Shown here: piece by piece, positions 1 through 11,529 of the stretch
Layout: every line of letters starts with the position of its first letter
How positions within the stretch are numbered: the first letter of the stretch is position 1
Origin: Hevea brasiliensis
Taxonomy: Eukaryota; Streptophyta; Magnoliopsida; Malpighiales; Euphorbiaceae
Direction: 5' to 3'
NCBI RefSeq assembly: GCF_030052815.1
Contig: NC_079507.1
Location: 16,700,141-16,764,140, forward strand
Length of the DNA: 64,000 nt
Made by a program: the position numbers and the translations under genes
The notes under the pieces: model-generated
Told to the model about the DNA's origin: nothing
The model's database searches: none
What the model saw: only the letters and a program-made list of their open reading frames with translations

Positions 1-150
1 TCAATGCAAAGATAATTGCTGCTAACTCCAAATCATGAGTAGGATAATTCTTTTCATGTGGCCTTAACTGCCTAGAAGCCTATGCGACCCATTTCCCTTC
101 TTGCATGGGTACACACCCTAACCCATTATGTGAGGCATCAGTGTAAACTA
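1..150 (-). pseudogene. RNase H start of element A
   Basis: The minus strand reads the amino end of a gypsy RNase H, with YTDAS (first catalytic Asp), then HEKNYPTHDLELAA (catalytic Glu). The reading frame joins directly to the RT of element A on the far side of S1, so S1 split this gene between the RT tail (SGKDF) and YTDAS. An in-frame TAG lies at 80-82, where related proteins normally have Tyr. The rest of the domain and the integrase lie left of the window. Confidence 0.85.
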
Positions 151-155
151 CGAAG
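151..155. repeat. Target site duplication CGAAG, left copy (S1)
   Basis: CGAAG directly precedes TGTAACACCC and is repeated exactly at 3836-3840 after the terminal TGTGACA. It defines S1 as one integration event. Confidence 0.93.
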
Positions 156-2877
156 TGTAACACCCCAAAGTTCGGTAGTGCGTTCTGCTGCTCCGGTGAC
201 CAGTGTTGTCCGGACAGCTAGGATGCCTAGAACCGTACCTCAATATGAGTGAGGAGACATAAAATAATGAAATACAATAAAAGAAAAACAAAGGAAAAAT
301 CATAGCAAAGAAATGTAACCGAGTAAGTGAGCCGAGAAACCTAGCGTTGGGTGACCGTACCGGGAAGTCACGGCGTGGACCGTTGACTAGCCCTGGACTG
401 CGGGGAACCCTGGAAAATATTTTTAGGACTTAAATAGAACCTTATTGAAGTATAAATCTCATTAGAAAGATTAAAGAAAAATTAAATAATTAGTACAAAG
501 AAAAGTGAGAAATCGAAAAAAACAGACAAAATACGGTTTTACCGAAAAATCGGGAACGTAACCCGAACAGGGGCATTATGGTCATTTGACATCCCGAAGT
601 GTCTTTTGACCTAAATTTCCATTAAAAATAAATAATATTACACTTAGAAAATGAAATGAAAAATTAAATTGGTGGTACCTAAAGTAAATAGTGAGAATTA
701 AGGGTTTAATGTGGGATTAAGTGAAAGTAACTTATAATATGAATTAATTAGAGTAAGTGGACCACTAAGGGAATAAAATAAACACATTATGGGGCTGATG
801 TAAGTCCACTATGTCCAGCAGCCACTTCATCTTCTTCATTTACCATCCAAGCCGTGAATGAAGGGAGAGAAAACTCCATGGACATTTTCATGCAAGCTTG
901 ATCCCTCCTTCCATTTCAACTCCAAACATTTAAGTTCCTTCATAAAAAATGGTCTACACATCACAAGGAAGATATTGATACCAATTTTGAGAAGTTTGGT
1001 GAAGGTTTAGCAAGTTACAATTAAAGGTAAGTTTGCATTTTTGAGAATTCCTTTGTTAAAGTTTATGTTTATGTTATGGGTGTTAGTTTGGTGGAGGAAA
1101 ATTTTGAGTTTGAAGGGTTATTATTGTTTCCATTTTGGACAGCCATGGGGTCACGTTTTTGATGATTTAATATGCACATAATTGATGAGAAATAATGTTG
1201 ATCATGGTGATTTAGTAACCTAGTGATTTACTTCATGTTTATATGGTGATTTATGCACTTGGATGGGAAATTGTATATTGGTACGGCAATGGGATGTTGA
1301 AGAATGGTTTGTGGCAGCTTGTGGACACTTGAGTGATGGTGTATATTGAAGGAAGTGTGGGCAGAATATTGACCTAGAAGGATTGATGATATGTATGTAA
1401 ATTAAAGTTGTAAAGTGTATGTAAGGTTTGTAATGTTTAGGTGTGTTTGTAATGGTACTTAGAAATTGTAATTGTGAATGATATTTGGTGTGTTGAGGGT
1501 GATTGGAATCTGCCCAAAATAATGCTAATGTAATGTAGAAAATGTTTTTGGTAATGTGCCAAAACAGTTTGGTAGGGTATGGAAGTAAACCTTGCAAGGT
1601 GAGTATGTGTTTGAAGTTGGGATGTGAATTGCATATTGAGGGCAGTGTATATTTTGGCCTATAACCTTGAATGTGTAACCTTAATTAGTATGAGACCAAT
1701 TTGAGGTGAAACTAGGCACAAAATGTGCCAACTTTCATTGAGAAACCATGCCAAAATTCTGCTTGCAAGGTGACCTAAAAATTTGACCAATTCGGATTAG
1801 ATGCAATTAGGACCTGAAAAATGACCAATTGGGCAGCAGTGAGTGTTTAGGCCATAACTCACTCAAACCAGGTCCAATTGACCTGAAATTTTGACCAAGA
1901 ATAGTTAAGACCCATACCTACAAGTCTTATGAAGACACAAAAGCCCAGAAATGACCATAAGCAAGTCAAACAACTTGCACAAGTTCGGGTCCAAAAACTG
2001 GCCGAACCAGAATTGACCACTTTGACCTAAAATTGACCTAAAATGGTACCATTTGACCAGCAATAGTGTAATGACCATAACTTGGTCTACTTAACTCGGA
2101 TTGACCTGAAATTTTGCACCGCGTGCAATAAGACCTAGATCTACAAGTTTGTAGTTTTGACCGAGACCCGAAAACCGAGGGAACTAGATCGTCCGGTTAG
2201 GTCAAACCAGTGTTCCGGAATCCAGCAATTTGCATTAAAATGCACTAAGCAAGGAAATGACTTTGGTAAAACATACCAAATCTAAAACCTTATCGAATGT
2301 GACATATTAACGACACTAAAACCTAATTTACCTAAAACGCAATGAGGGTCGGTATATTAGGTGACTTAGTGAATAATTGAGTTCAGTGCATTATTTACCA
2401 AACCCCATCGATAGAGACAGTTTAATTTGGTACTGAAACACTTCAAATTGTGTTTCTCAGTTAGCAAGGACTCAGCAAAAGGGAAAGAAATACTGAGTCA
2501 AGACCAGGAGACAAATATCAGAGGTTTGTGCACAACAACTGTTTCTTTTGAATTATTTTCAAAAGAAATAAATATTGATTATTTGTATATCATTATTTTA
2601 AATTGTGGAAATGTGTTTGAGGAATATTTATTGATTGAAAAATATTGTGAATAGTTTGAAACTGTGAAAAATGGTTTGAATGACATTGATGGATACTTAT
2701 TGATTAAAAAGCATTAGAAATGGTTTGAAACCACAGCTATCATGTATATTGATTGTATTCCTCTCTAGCTTGTCTAGTGGGATGAATAGAATACACTCTG
2801 TTTGAAGTGTTGAGTTGTTTGCCTGTTGAGGACGAATAGAATGAGTACTCATATTTTTGCTAGCTAGCCATGTTATT

Positions 2878-2949
2878 CCTCATTAGTCATCGACTTTTGG
2901 GATGAATTGAATACCTCATTAGCCATCGGCTTTTGGGATGAATTGAATT
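2878..2949 (+). repeat. 36-bp tandem duplication in the S1 LTR
   Basis: Two head-to-tail units (2878-2913 and 2914-2949) begin CCTCATTAG and end GGGATGAATTGAAT, with three differences. G5 has a different 35-bp duplication in the corresponding part of its LTR. Confidence 0.85.
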
Positions 2950-3209
2950 ATGGATCATGATTAAGCTGTGTGTGATTTACTGATGTGTATTGTGAGATTG
3001 TGAAATGGATTTTAAACTCTCATTGACATATACTGTCTTTTGAATTCAAACCTGATCTGACTTATGGAAAATTATTGTGATATTGAGAAATGGAGTTTAA
3101 ATTCTTGTTGACAATTATTATCTTGAATTTAATTATGATTTTAAGTATCCACTATTTACATGACTTATGAATTGTGATTTAAATTGGATTTGGTTAATGT
3201 TGTGCACCA

Positions 3210-3226
3210 CTGAGACATTGTCTCAG
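3210..3226 (+). other. Conserved LTR hairpin, S1 copy
   Basis: Sense-strand stem CTGAGAC / GTCTCAG with loop ATT, directly after GTGCACCA. It is 610 bp before the LTR 3' end. The same context with different but pairing stem bases is found in six other G-family LTRs in this window. Confidence 0.75.
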
Positions 3227-3835
3227 CGATAGCTTTATTATTGTCGCGCAGTAGAGAGATAGACAGTGCAGACTAGGTGCATATACATCCAAATGAGGAT
3301 TACAGTATATTGAGTATACCGCTTTTGCTTTTTGTACTGTAATGTATGACACTGTATGTACATATTGTATTTGGTTTTGAGCAGTTGTAAATTAAATTGT
3401 ACTTGAAGTTGTAAATTAATTATGAGTGTTTTGGATTGTAAAAGTTGTATTATATTTCCTTATCTCAGACTTTGAAAAATTTCTATGGAATTGAGTTGAT
3501 GAATTGTTGTGTTGAGAAATGTATTGAAGTTGAGATTTGGAAAATTATAGAAGTGCTTTTACAGGTTTTCTGAAGAACTGTTTTATCCAAAATACAGAGG
3601 GCACTTTGCAAAAAATTTTACAGAAATTCTAAATAAATCAAATGAGTTAGTTGTTTCACCTCAGTTCACCAAAGTTTTTAACACCTGTAAATAGTGCTCA
3701 CCACTGTAAAAGAAGTAAGAAAAGTTTTTAAAATCCCTTGTAGTGTATTTAATGGGTTATCAGTAGACGGAGTTGGTAATTCATTAGGTATACTACGGGA
3801 TCGTGTTATGCCTTACAGAGGGGTAGGGTGTGACA

Positions 3836-3840
3836 CGAAG
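3836..3840. repeat. Target site duplication CGAAG, right copy (S1)
   Basis: Exact repeat of 151-155. The gypsy RT frame resumes immediately after it. Confidence 0.93.
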
Positions 3841-4985
3841 TCTTTTCCTGACACTGGCTGTGTTAACACTAGTGTCTCTGTCAACATAGCCTTCAGCCTC
3901 TCAAAACTGGCTTGACACTTGTCATTCCAGTCAAATTTCATATTCTTATATAGTAATTTGGTCATTGGAGCAGCTATCAGGGAAAATCCCTTTACAAATC
4001 TTCTATAATATCCAGCTAACCCCAGGAAACTTCTGATCTCAGTTGTATTTCTGGGAGGTTTCCATTCCATCACTGCTTCAATCTTCTTGGGATCCACTCT
4101 AATCCCTTTAGCTGATACTACATCTCTAAGGAATGCAATCTCATTCAACCAGAACTCACACTTGGCCAATTTAACATACAGTTTCTTCTCTTTTAGAGTC
4201 TGTAGAATAATTCTCAAATGCTCATCATATTTTGGTTTATCCTTGGAATACACCAGGATGTCATCAATGAAGACCACTACAAACCGATCTAAGTATGGAT
4301 GGAAGATACGGTTCATAAGGTCCATTAATGCTGTTGGAGCATTTGTTAACCCAAATGGCATCACCAGGGATTCGTAATGCCCATACCGGGTTCTGAATGC
4401 AATCTTAGGCACATCTGCATCCTTAACCCTTAGCTGATGATACCCTGATTTGAGATAAATCTTAGAAAACACACCGGCTCCCTTCAACTGATCAAACAGA
4501 TCGTCAATTCTAGGCAATGGATACTTGTTCTTCACTGTTACTTTGTTTAACTACCGGTAGTCAACGCATAACCTCAGTGTCCCATCTTTCTTCTTTACAA
4601 ACAATACCAGAGCTCCCCACGGTGACACACTAGAGCGTATGAACCCCTTGTCTAGTAATTCTTGCAGCTGGATTTTTAACTCTTTCAAATCAGCAGGTGT
4701 CATCCTATACGGAGCAATTGAAATCAGAGCTGTACCCGGCATAATCTCAATAGCAAATTCAACTTCCTTTTCTGGTGGCAAACTAGGCAATTCCTCAGGA
4801 AATACCTCAGAGAAATCCCTTACTATGGGTATGTCAGACAAGTTAAGTTTACCCTGCCCAGTGTCAACCATGTGTGCTAGATAGGCTTCACACCCTTTTC
4901 TCAACCATCTCCTTGCAATTGTAGCTGAGATGAAATTGGACAAGAAATCTGTCCTTTCACCTACAACTGTTATTTCTTCGTTCTC
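3841..4985 (-). pseudogene. Reverse transcriptase of element A
   Basis: Two minus-strand stretches in one frame make a gypsy RT. The amino part (4943 to 4551) has the linker ending in [20 protein letters not shown] and VDYR. The catalytic part (4535 down) has [25 protein letters not shown], the [10 protein letters not shown] active site (FxDD is usual for gypsy) and the thumb/connection [16 protein letters not shown] at 4548-4550 falls directly after VDYR, where Gln is usual (CAG to TAG). The block L-K-S-G replaces the usual L-R-S-G. The gene would copy the element RNA into DNA, but it cannot be translated whole. Its carboxyl end runs into S1. Confidence 0.92.
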
Positions 4986-5300
4986 AGCAGTTTACAGAGA
5001 GATTCTCTTCAATTTACAATCTACTATTGCCTGATGATGGGATAACCAATCCATTCCCAAAATCAAATCAAACTCATAGAAAGGCAATTCGATTAAGTCT
5101 GTCAAGAACTCTTTTCCTTGAATCTGCAATGGACAGCCCTTATACACCTTGTTTACTACCACACTGTGGCCTAGCGGATTTGTGACTAGGATGTCTTGGT
5201 CACTTTCCTCTACTGGTATTCTCTTTTCTACGGGCAGCTTGATACAAATATATGAATGAGTAGATCCAAGATCCACTAATATATGCACAAAAGTATTATA
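4986..5300 (-). pseudogene. Aspartic protease of element A
   Basis: The minus-strand frame reads ILVDLGSTHSYI near the start, then FYEFDLILGMDWLSHHQA, the two hallmark blocks of the retropepsin-like protease of plant chromoviruses. The active-site triplet normally D-S-G is D-L-G here. A TAA at 4989-4991 separates it from RT, which is in the same frame. The gag frame upstream is offset, so at least one frameshift lies between about 5300 and 5850. The enzyme would cleave the Gag-Pol polyprotein; this copy should be inactive. Confidence 0.85.
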
Positions 5301-5459
5301 GAGGAGGAACGCACCCTTAATGACATATGGAGCATCCTGTTCCTCCTGTGCCCTTATAACATAGGCTCTGGCTAGTTTTCTACCTTCTGCTGTCTCTACA
5401 GACTTTGATATAGGTTTCTGTGAAGTACCAGCTGCCTCAGCCTTACCCGGCTTTCTACC

Positions 5460-6550
5460 CTTGGAGCTGGAGGGGCAGGCCTAACAGTTGATACCAGAGT
5501 GGATGTAGTAGTTCTGCATGGACAGTCTCGGATTAGGTGGTCTGTAGACCCACACAGTAAACAAGCACCTATCATCCTCCAACATTCACCCTCATGCCAT
5601 TTTTAAAAATGTGGGCAAGCAACAGATACTGTTGTGGCTAGTCCCCTGAACCCTTTCCCTGGAGAGCTAGCCACTGAAGGGGTGGACTGGCCTCTCCTTA
5701 GTGCAAACTGAGATTTGGGCCTCTGTGACTGACCCTGACTTGGTGCTCTACTGAAAATCTGAGTAGGCGAACCTCTGAACTTCTTACTAGGGGCAGAAGA
5801 TGTACTGGTATGATCCTAACCTCTTTTCTACTGTCTACTCCTTCTGTTCTACTCATTTATTCTAACATTTTCAACCTTTAGTGTAGCTTCCCCTAACTTG
5901 GCAAACTCTGTAATCTCCAAGGCTATAATCATTACTTTAATGTTATCATTGAGTCTTTCCTCAAATCTCTTGCATCTATCGGCCTCATTAGGGACTATTT
6001 CCCACCCACAGTGGCTCAGTCTGAAAAATTCTCTTTCATATTCAGCCACTGTCAGCTGTCTTTAGTGTAGGGTAATAAATTCCCTTCTCTTCTCTTCCAC
6101 ATACTTCTTTCTAAACTCAATGAGAAAGAAATTACAATTTATTTGTTCTGGTGACATCTCACTAGTTACTGTATTCCACCATTGGTATGCATCATCTTGC
6201 AGTAGTGATACAACAGCTTCCAAATTCTGCTCTGGAGTATAATGAAGTTGTTTTAAGACTCTTCCAGTTCTGTCCAACCAGTTTTCAGCTGTGACAGAAT
6301 CATCTTCCCTTTTGCCCAGAAAATCCACTGTTCCAAACTTTCTAAGTTTCTCCATATGATATTTTTGATGTGGAGGTGGTGGTGGTGGCATAACTCCTGC
6401 CATCTATCTAAAGAACTCAGCCATTTACTAAAATGTGGCTGGTGCATCTGGTACTGGTGAAGCAGGTTCCCTCCTGTCTGTTGCTTCAGTCGTAGATGGA
6501 GCATGACTCTCCACCTCTTCATCGACCGCTCTCTGTGATGTGGAGTCCAT
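5460..6550 (-). pseudogene. Gag of element A
   Basis: Translation probably began at the ATG at 6548-6550 (MDSTSQ). The capsid region contains FGTVDFLGK, AENWLDR, LLQDDAYQWWN and EYEREFFRLSHCGWEIVP, typical of chromovirus Gag. A CCHC zinc knuckle (C-x2-C-x4-H-x4-C) lies at 5522-5563 in a different frame. Stops: TAG-TAA near 6424-6429, TAG at 6404-6406 and TAA at about 6060-6062, then a frameshift before the zinc knuckle. A run of six prolines follows the second methionine. Gag forms the particle that packages the element RNA; this copy is dead. Confidence 0.88.
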
Positions 6551-6662
6551 ATTCTGATCAAAATAACAAAACAAATCAAAAGATCTGCATTAGAGTCATC
6601 TGAACACTTACAATGCAATGCATGATATGCAATCTATCTAGGTCCAAAAATGCCTAAACCGT

Positions 6663-6674
6663 GCTCTGATACCA
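6663..6674 (-). other. Primer binding site of element A (initiator tRNA-Met)
   Basis: The minus strand reads TGGTATCAGAGC, complementary to the 3' end of plant initiator tRNA-Met. It lies 5 bp from the LTR end (6680). Position and orientation fix 6680-10106 as the 5' LTR of a minus-strand element. Confidence 0.95.
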
Positions 6675-6679
6675 CTAAA

Positions 6680-9600
6680 TGTAATACCCCTCGCCCGTCT
6701 ACAGTATAGCCAAGCAAGGCGTGCTATATGGCATGCATGAGCACCTAGGCTGTAATCAACTCATTTCCTGAACTCAATTTGATTTTAAGAAGTCTTTTAT
6801 GCAATATTCATATCATGCTGATACTATTCTCATACTTTAATAAAATCAGTGTTTCAAAAATGGTAATAAAAATCTGACATGGTGCCGTCTGTATTTTGGA
6901 CAAAATGTCCTTCTAAACCTATTAAAAATAGTTCAATATGATAATCTCAATCATCCAACTAATTTTTTTGTCTCACAATTTCATAATTTCAAAATACAGT
7001 CCATCATATTTTACATTCAACAAAACACCATCCACAGGAGTTTAATATATACAAATTAGTACAAACTTTAAAGTTTTATGATATCTATACATATTACATA
7101 ATAAAATGTCAAAATACAACTGATAGTCATTACACAAGATCTTAAGTCCTACCATGTATGCAGTGTAGTGCAGATGACTCTGGACTCCTGTGCAGATCTG
7201 ATGTCTTAACCGATCGTAGTTCTGCTGGGCTTCCCAGCTTTGTCTCCAATACCTACGCATTACAAAAGCAATGCGCTAAGCAATTTTGTTTAGTGGTGTC
7301 AAATATAAAGAAATATACACTAAAATAAAGTAAATAAATTATTTATGAATTTATGACATTGATATTCTTTACAGTTGTTGATTCTACTTTTATTTGCTAA
7401 CTTTTCATTTTTGCTAATTTTGGTGGTGCCGTATGTCAATAAACTGAATTTAGCTATTTGAATTTAGTAGTGCTTAAATTAACTGCCCGTGTAGCCTATA
7501 TACTAACCAGACTGGATAAAAGGATATACTGGCACTGGGTACCTAGTACCTCAGGGCATCACACCATCGGTCACAAAGTGTCTCCCGGTGTGCAAACAAT
7601 ATGGCTAAAAAGCCATATAGTCAATCTGGCGATAAGCCAAGTATAATAACACAATACATATAACCGTAGGCTATTAAAGTCACAGTGCGGTATAATATGC
7701 CGTAAAAACACAATATGACATAAAGCCATTTACAGAACAGCTATCAGAATCCTATTGGCATGCAAAACTATCCAAATTGGTCAACTAGGCAAACTAGGGC
7801 ACATTATAAATTTATTGTTTAATTCCTCATTTTTTTGAGTTTGCTAGTTATCATGTAATTCACAAGTCAATGTAAATGTTGACCTTTTTAGGTAATATGG
7901 ATAAGTTGATTCTAGCATCAACACGTCACAATTTGTAATTCAATATGCTACCAATATAGCGCAATTTACCATTTTTGCAAGTTGGCATTCATTGCCAAAT
8001 TACTTCAAGCATCATCGTATATAAATGTAAAATTTTCAGTTTTAGTGTGCAAGATTGGTCTAGCTTAATGTCCTATTTCTCTTGGTTTTTAGCTTCTGGT
8101 CAAAGAAGAAAAATTGTAGCTCTATGTCTTATTGAACCTTTGGAAAAATTTCAGGTCATTCTAAGTTGCATAGACCAAGATATTGTCAATTTACTAAAGC
8201 AGGACAGATTGCACCTTTAGTGCAAAATTTGGTCAATTTTAGGTCACATTTAGTTCTAACAGTTTTGGTACCCGAATCTGTGCAAGCTATTTGACTTGGT
8301 TCTGGCCATTTCTAGGCTTTCGTGTCTTCATATGAATTTTAGCTCTATGTCTAAGCTATCCATGGTAAAAATTTCAGGTCATTTTGATATGTTTTGAGTG
8401 AGTTAAGGCCATCCTAATGACTACTGTTCATATGGTCAAAAATTTGGGCCTGCACTTATCAATTTTGGATTTGGTCATTTTTAAGGTCAGTTTCTAGGTA
8501 GAATTTTGGCAACATTTCTACATGAAATTTGGCCTATTTGGTGTCTAGTTTCATGTCGCATTGGCCTCATGCCAATTGGGTTCACAGTTTTTCACTTATA
8601 ACCTAATTTAGGTACTGCCAACACACACAACCTGCTTTTGAACATTACACTTCCAATTTTGATAATCCTCCTGCTCCCAATACTTCAATATTCAATCATG
8701 GCACTTCTATATATATTGTACACAATTCCAGCAAGCATTTTGGGTATAACACTTAAGTGCTCAATGCACACAATACACCTTTAATGTTTAACATTTATTT
8801 TAACCCAAATTCAATGTGCATCAACACTTATATTACACATACATTTCCATGGCAATTATATAAACTGCCCACCATTCAACACCATCATATTTCATTATTA
8901 AATTTCATAAACTCACACAAAAATTCATGATATTTAAAGCTACCCAACATGGCAGTTTACTAAAGCATCAAAGTCCCACTTTTAAACCCTTAATTCAAGC
9001 ACTAACATACACATACTTGGACATTAACCTACTACAACTTCCATTTGAGTTAATCAACCATAATTCTCATCCATTAGAGGTAAGAACTCAAACACAATAA
9101 ACCTTCATGGCTGCCGAAAATGGACAAGTTCATATCTCAATATTTCCTTTCTTTCTCTTCACCAAATTACTCACCTCAACCTAAACTCAAGGTTTACTAA
9201 AGCAAGGGAGAGGATTTGGACACTTACCACATGAGAGCTTCCCTAGAACTTCACTAAATCTTCTTTTTCATGTTCCCAATATCTTCCCCAAGGTGAGTAG
9301 GCAAGCTTTAATGAAGGATCCAAATGGAAATGATGGCTTGATGATGGACAGAGGAAGCTTCATGCATGGGCGGCAATGGTGCTTTCATGGAGGTTCCATT
9401 TCGGCAAGTGAGAGTGAGGTTGAAGATGAAGTAGTTAGTGGGAAGGAAAATATGTCCTTAAGTGGTTTATATGGTCCCATATTTTAATGTTAGTGGAGTG
9501 CTAAGATATCTTTATTGTTTAATTATTCCAAGTTTCCTAATTTGCACATTTATCTCATTTCTTTCACTATTTACATAATGTATCTCATTTTAATTTTTCA

Positions 9601-10106
9601 TGATGTTTCCAAAGTGTAATACCATTTATTTTTAATGGACATTGAGGTCAAAAGGCAACCCTAGGTTTCAAATGACTAAAATGCCCCTCTTCGACTTGTA
9701 TTCCCGATTTTTCGGTAATACCGATTATTGTCTGTTTCTCGATTTTTCATTTTTCTTTGTACTAACTTATTAATTTTTCTTTGATAATTCTAGTGTCAAT
9801 TATATTTCAATAGACCTTTACTTATGTCCTGAAATTTAATTCTGAGAGTTCCCCGCGGTCCTGGGGTCGGCAACGGCCTTCCCGATGCAGTCACCCATCG
9901 CTGCGGTGCCGACTCGTTTAACTTAGTTTCATTTTCTCTCTTTTATTTTTCTTTAATTTTTCTGGTATTTTCTTTTTATTTATTTCATCATTATATATCT
10001 GTTCACTATCACCGAAGTGTAGTTCCAGACATCCTGACTTACCTGGACTGATATTAGGCCACTAGAGCAATAGAATGTATAAAACACGTGCAGGGAGGAT
10101 GTTACA
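6680..10106 (-). repeat. 5' LTR of element A (3427 bp)
   Basis: In plus orientation it begins TGTAATACCCC and ends GATGTTACA, so the minus strand begins TGTAACATCC. It belongs to the same G-family as S1, G1, S2 and G3 (shared start, end and inner landmarks). On the minus strand it has a donor-like GTAAGT (9222-9227), the conserved hairpin (7276-7293) and an acceptor-like TAG-GT (7253-7255). A short plus-strand open frame at 9293-9487 has no recognisable family. The flank CAATA follows at 10107. Confidence 0.9.
7276..7293 (-). other. Conserved LTR hairpin, element A copy
   Basis: Minus-strand stem CTAAACA / TGCTTAG with loop AAAT. One of seven positions is an A-C mismatch. It is 597 bp from the LTR end, with CACCAC on its 5' side and GCGCA on its 3' side. 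Confidence 0.65.
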
Positions 10107-10870
10107 CAATAACCTAGATTTGGCTTCAAGCCATGCTAGGGACTTTGCAATCTAATTGCAAACCAAACTTATTTAATTAATCAATTAAACTTTTTAATTA
10201 ATTAATTAAATCACATTTAATTTGGTGATTACTTGTGTATGTGTGTGACTCACTAGGCTCATCACTAATTAGCAATGAGATATGATATCAACTCTTAATA
10301 TCATCAGAACTCTTTCTTACCATAAATGATTTTTTTAAATCATTTCAGGCACCTCATAGACCATGGTTAACACCTAGCATAGCATGCCATGGCAACCCAA
10401 TCAGTAATAAGGTTTGCTTTAAATGAACCTATAATCATATGTTACCATGCACTAGATTCTCTCTATTACAAAATCCCAATTCGAGTTAGAGTCATGGTTT
10501 ATGTCAAACCCCATTTGTTATGAATATTATGTTTTCTTTTAATTCTAGTTCTTGATAAAAAGATTTTTCTCATCAGACACTCTTTTCTGAATAAATCTAT
10601 CTGTCCTGACCAGGAACTTGAAACATCAAGAACAATTAAATGAATATAAGATTTTATCCCTATTTACTTAGGGTAACAGATTCCATCTTGATCAACACCT
10701 ACCTCTATATATAACTAGTAAGAGCCAACAGATGTCCATATACCCACACACAGTACAAGTATGAAAGCAGTATCAAACTCAAATCACCTATATACAAGAT
10801 AACTATGCTATCTCAGGTCTAAAGATTATATGCACTGATATGATTTATGATAATGCATTAACGAGAGTAA
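10107..10870 (-). mobile_element. C0: fragment of a C-family copia LTR
   Basis: Collinear with 45046 to about 45905 of the C1 right LTR, from CAATAACCTAGATTTGG to GAGAGTAA. It is cut on the left by element A and on the right by G1. It is the oldest layer visible: both neighbours inserted into it. No coding content. AGTAA (10866-10870) is the expected left half of the G1 target duplication. Confidence 0.85.
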
Positions 10871-11511
10871 TGTGACACCCCTCACCTGACTACAGTGTAG
10901 CCGAGCGAGGTGTGACACATTCGGTGCCGGAGCACCCTTTCCTATCTTACTCTATTCCTTTAATCATTTTCAAGTTATTATCTTTTCATATCAATTACTT
11001 TTTTACGGAGAAACTAACGGAGTTTCTCCTATTTTATTAAAGTTTGACGTGTTTTACTATTTACCTGTTTGAAAATTTCAATAATATTTTAAAATAAAAA
11101 TCTTATCATTTCATGCATCATCTATATATTTCAATTCCACATTCAAATATATACAATTTCATTCATATCCATTTCCATACATTCCCATTCATGCTCAACT
11201 CATATATGAAAATTTTCAATATTCATTGATTTACATGATATACAATTTAATCACATATGAATTAATCAATTTATTAATTTACATCACATACCTATTAATT
11301 ACATTTTCATAATTTACATTACAATACTATAACTAAGCCTTTTATACAACATACAAATTATGATCTATATGGGCCCTATCTACATGCATTGCTAAGGAGG
11401 TGACAACCTTGAATACTTCATACACTTCTGCAGATCAGAACTCCAAAATCTCTGTTTAATATTCGCTGGGCTTTACCTCCAGTACCTACGTGAGGAAACA
11501 AATCCATCGCG

Positions 11512-11529
11512 TTAAGCATTTCTGCTTAG
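11512..11529 (-). other. Conserved LTR hairpin, G1 left copy
   Basis: Minus-strand stem (C)TAAGCA / TGCTTA(A) with loop GAAA. The outermost pair is C-A here, while the G1 right copy has C-G. It lies about 640 bp from the LTR end. Confidence 0.72.

Larger units (their letters stand above)
156..3835 (+). mobile_element. S1: G-family solo LTR (3680 bp)
   Basis: Starts TGTAACACCC, ends GGGTGTGACA, flanked by the perfect 5-bp repeat CGAAG. No internal region, primer site or coding sequence follows, so it is a solo LTR left by recombination between two LTRs. Its first 1.8 kb is collinear with G4 (49215-51016). Its last part is nearly identical to the reverse complement of G5 (61986 onward). It holds a splice-donor-like AAAG-GTAAGT at 1023-1032, a 36-bp tandem duplication at 2878-2949, and the conserved hairpin at 3210-3226 followed by an acceptor-like CAG at 3249-3251. 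Short open frames inside it do not resemble proteins. Confidence 0.92.
1..10106 (-). mobile_element. Element A: Ty3/gypsy (chromovirus, Tekay/Del-like) retrotransposon, 3' end outside window
   Basis: On the minus strand the order from right to left is 5' LTR (6680-10106), primer binding site, gag, protease, reverse transcriptase and the start of RNase H, running off the left edge. Integrase and the 3' LTR are therefore not visible. Gag and RT look like plant Tekay/Del chromoviruses, which also have very long LTRs; that clade call rests on remembered family appearance, not on an alignment. The body is interrupted by S1 (156-3835). The right flank CAATA (10107-10111) is the expected half of a target duplication, with the partner outside the window. 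The element sits in a C-family copia LTR remnant (C0). All coding parts are broken. Confidence 0.9.

Noticed and set aside
1220..1634. Two minus-strand open frames (125 and 65 codons) in S1
   Set aside because: They lie inside a noncoding LTR, on the strand opposite to it, are rich in Ile, His, Thr and Asn from AT-rich sequence, and are not kept in G4.
4087..4377. Plus-strand frame of 96 codons opposite the RT of A
   Set aside because: Shadow of the conserved RT frame on the minus strand.
9293..9487. 64-codon plus-strand frame with acidic SESEVEDEV
   Set aside because: Antisense in the 5' LTR of element A; no match to any family that I know and not open in S1 or G4 at the same place.
156..10106. 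S1 as the 3' LTR of element A
   Set aside because: S1 is in the opposite orientation to A, splits RNase H in the middle and has its own perfect target duplication.
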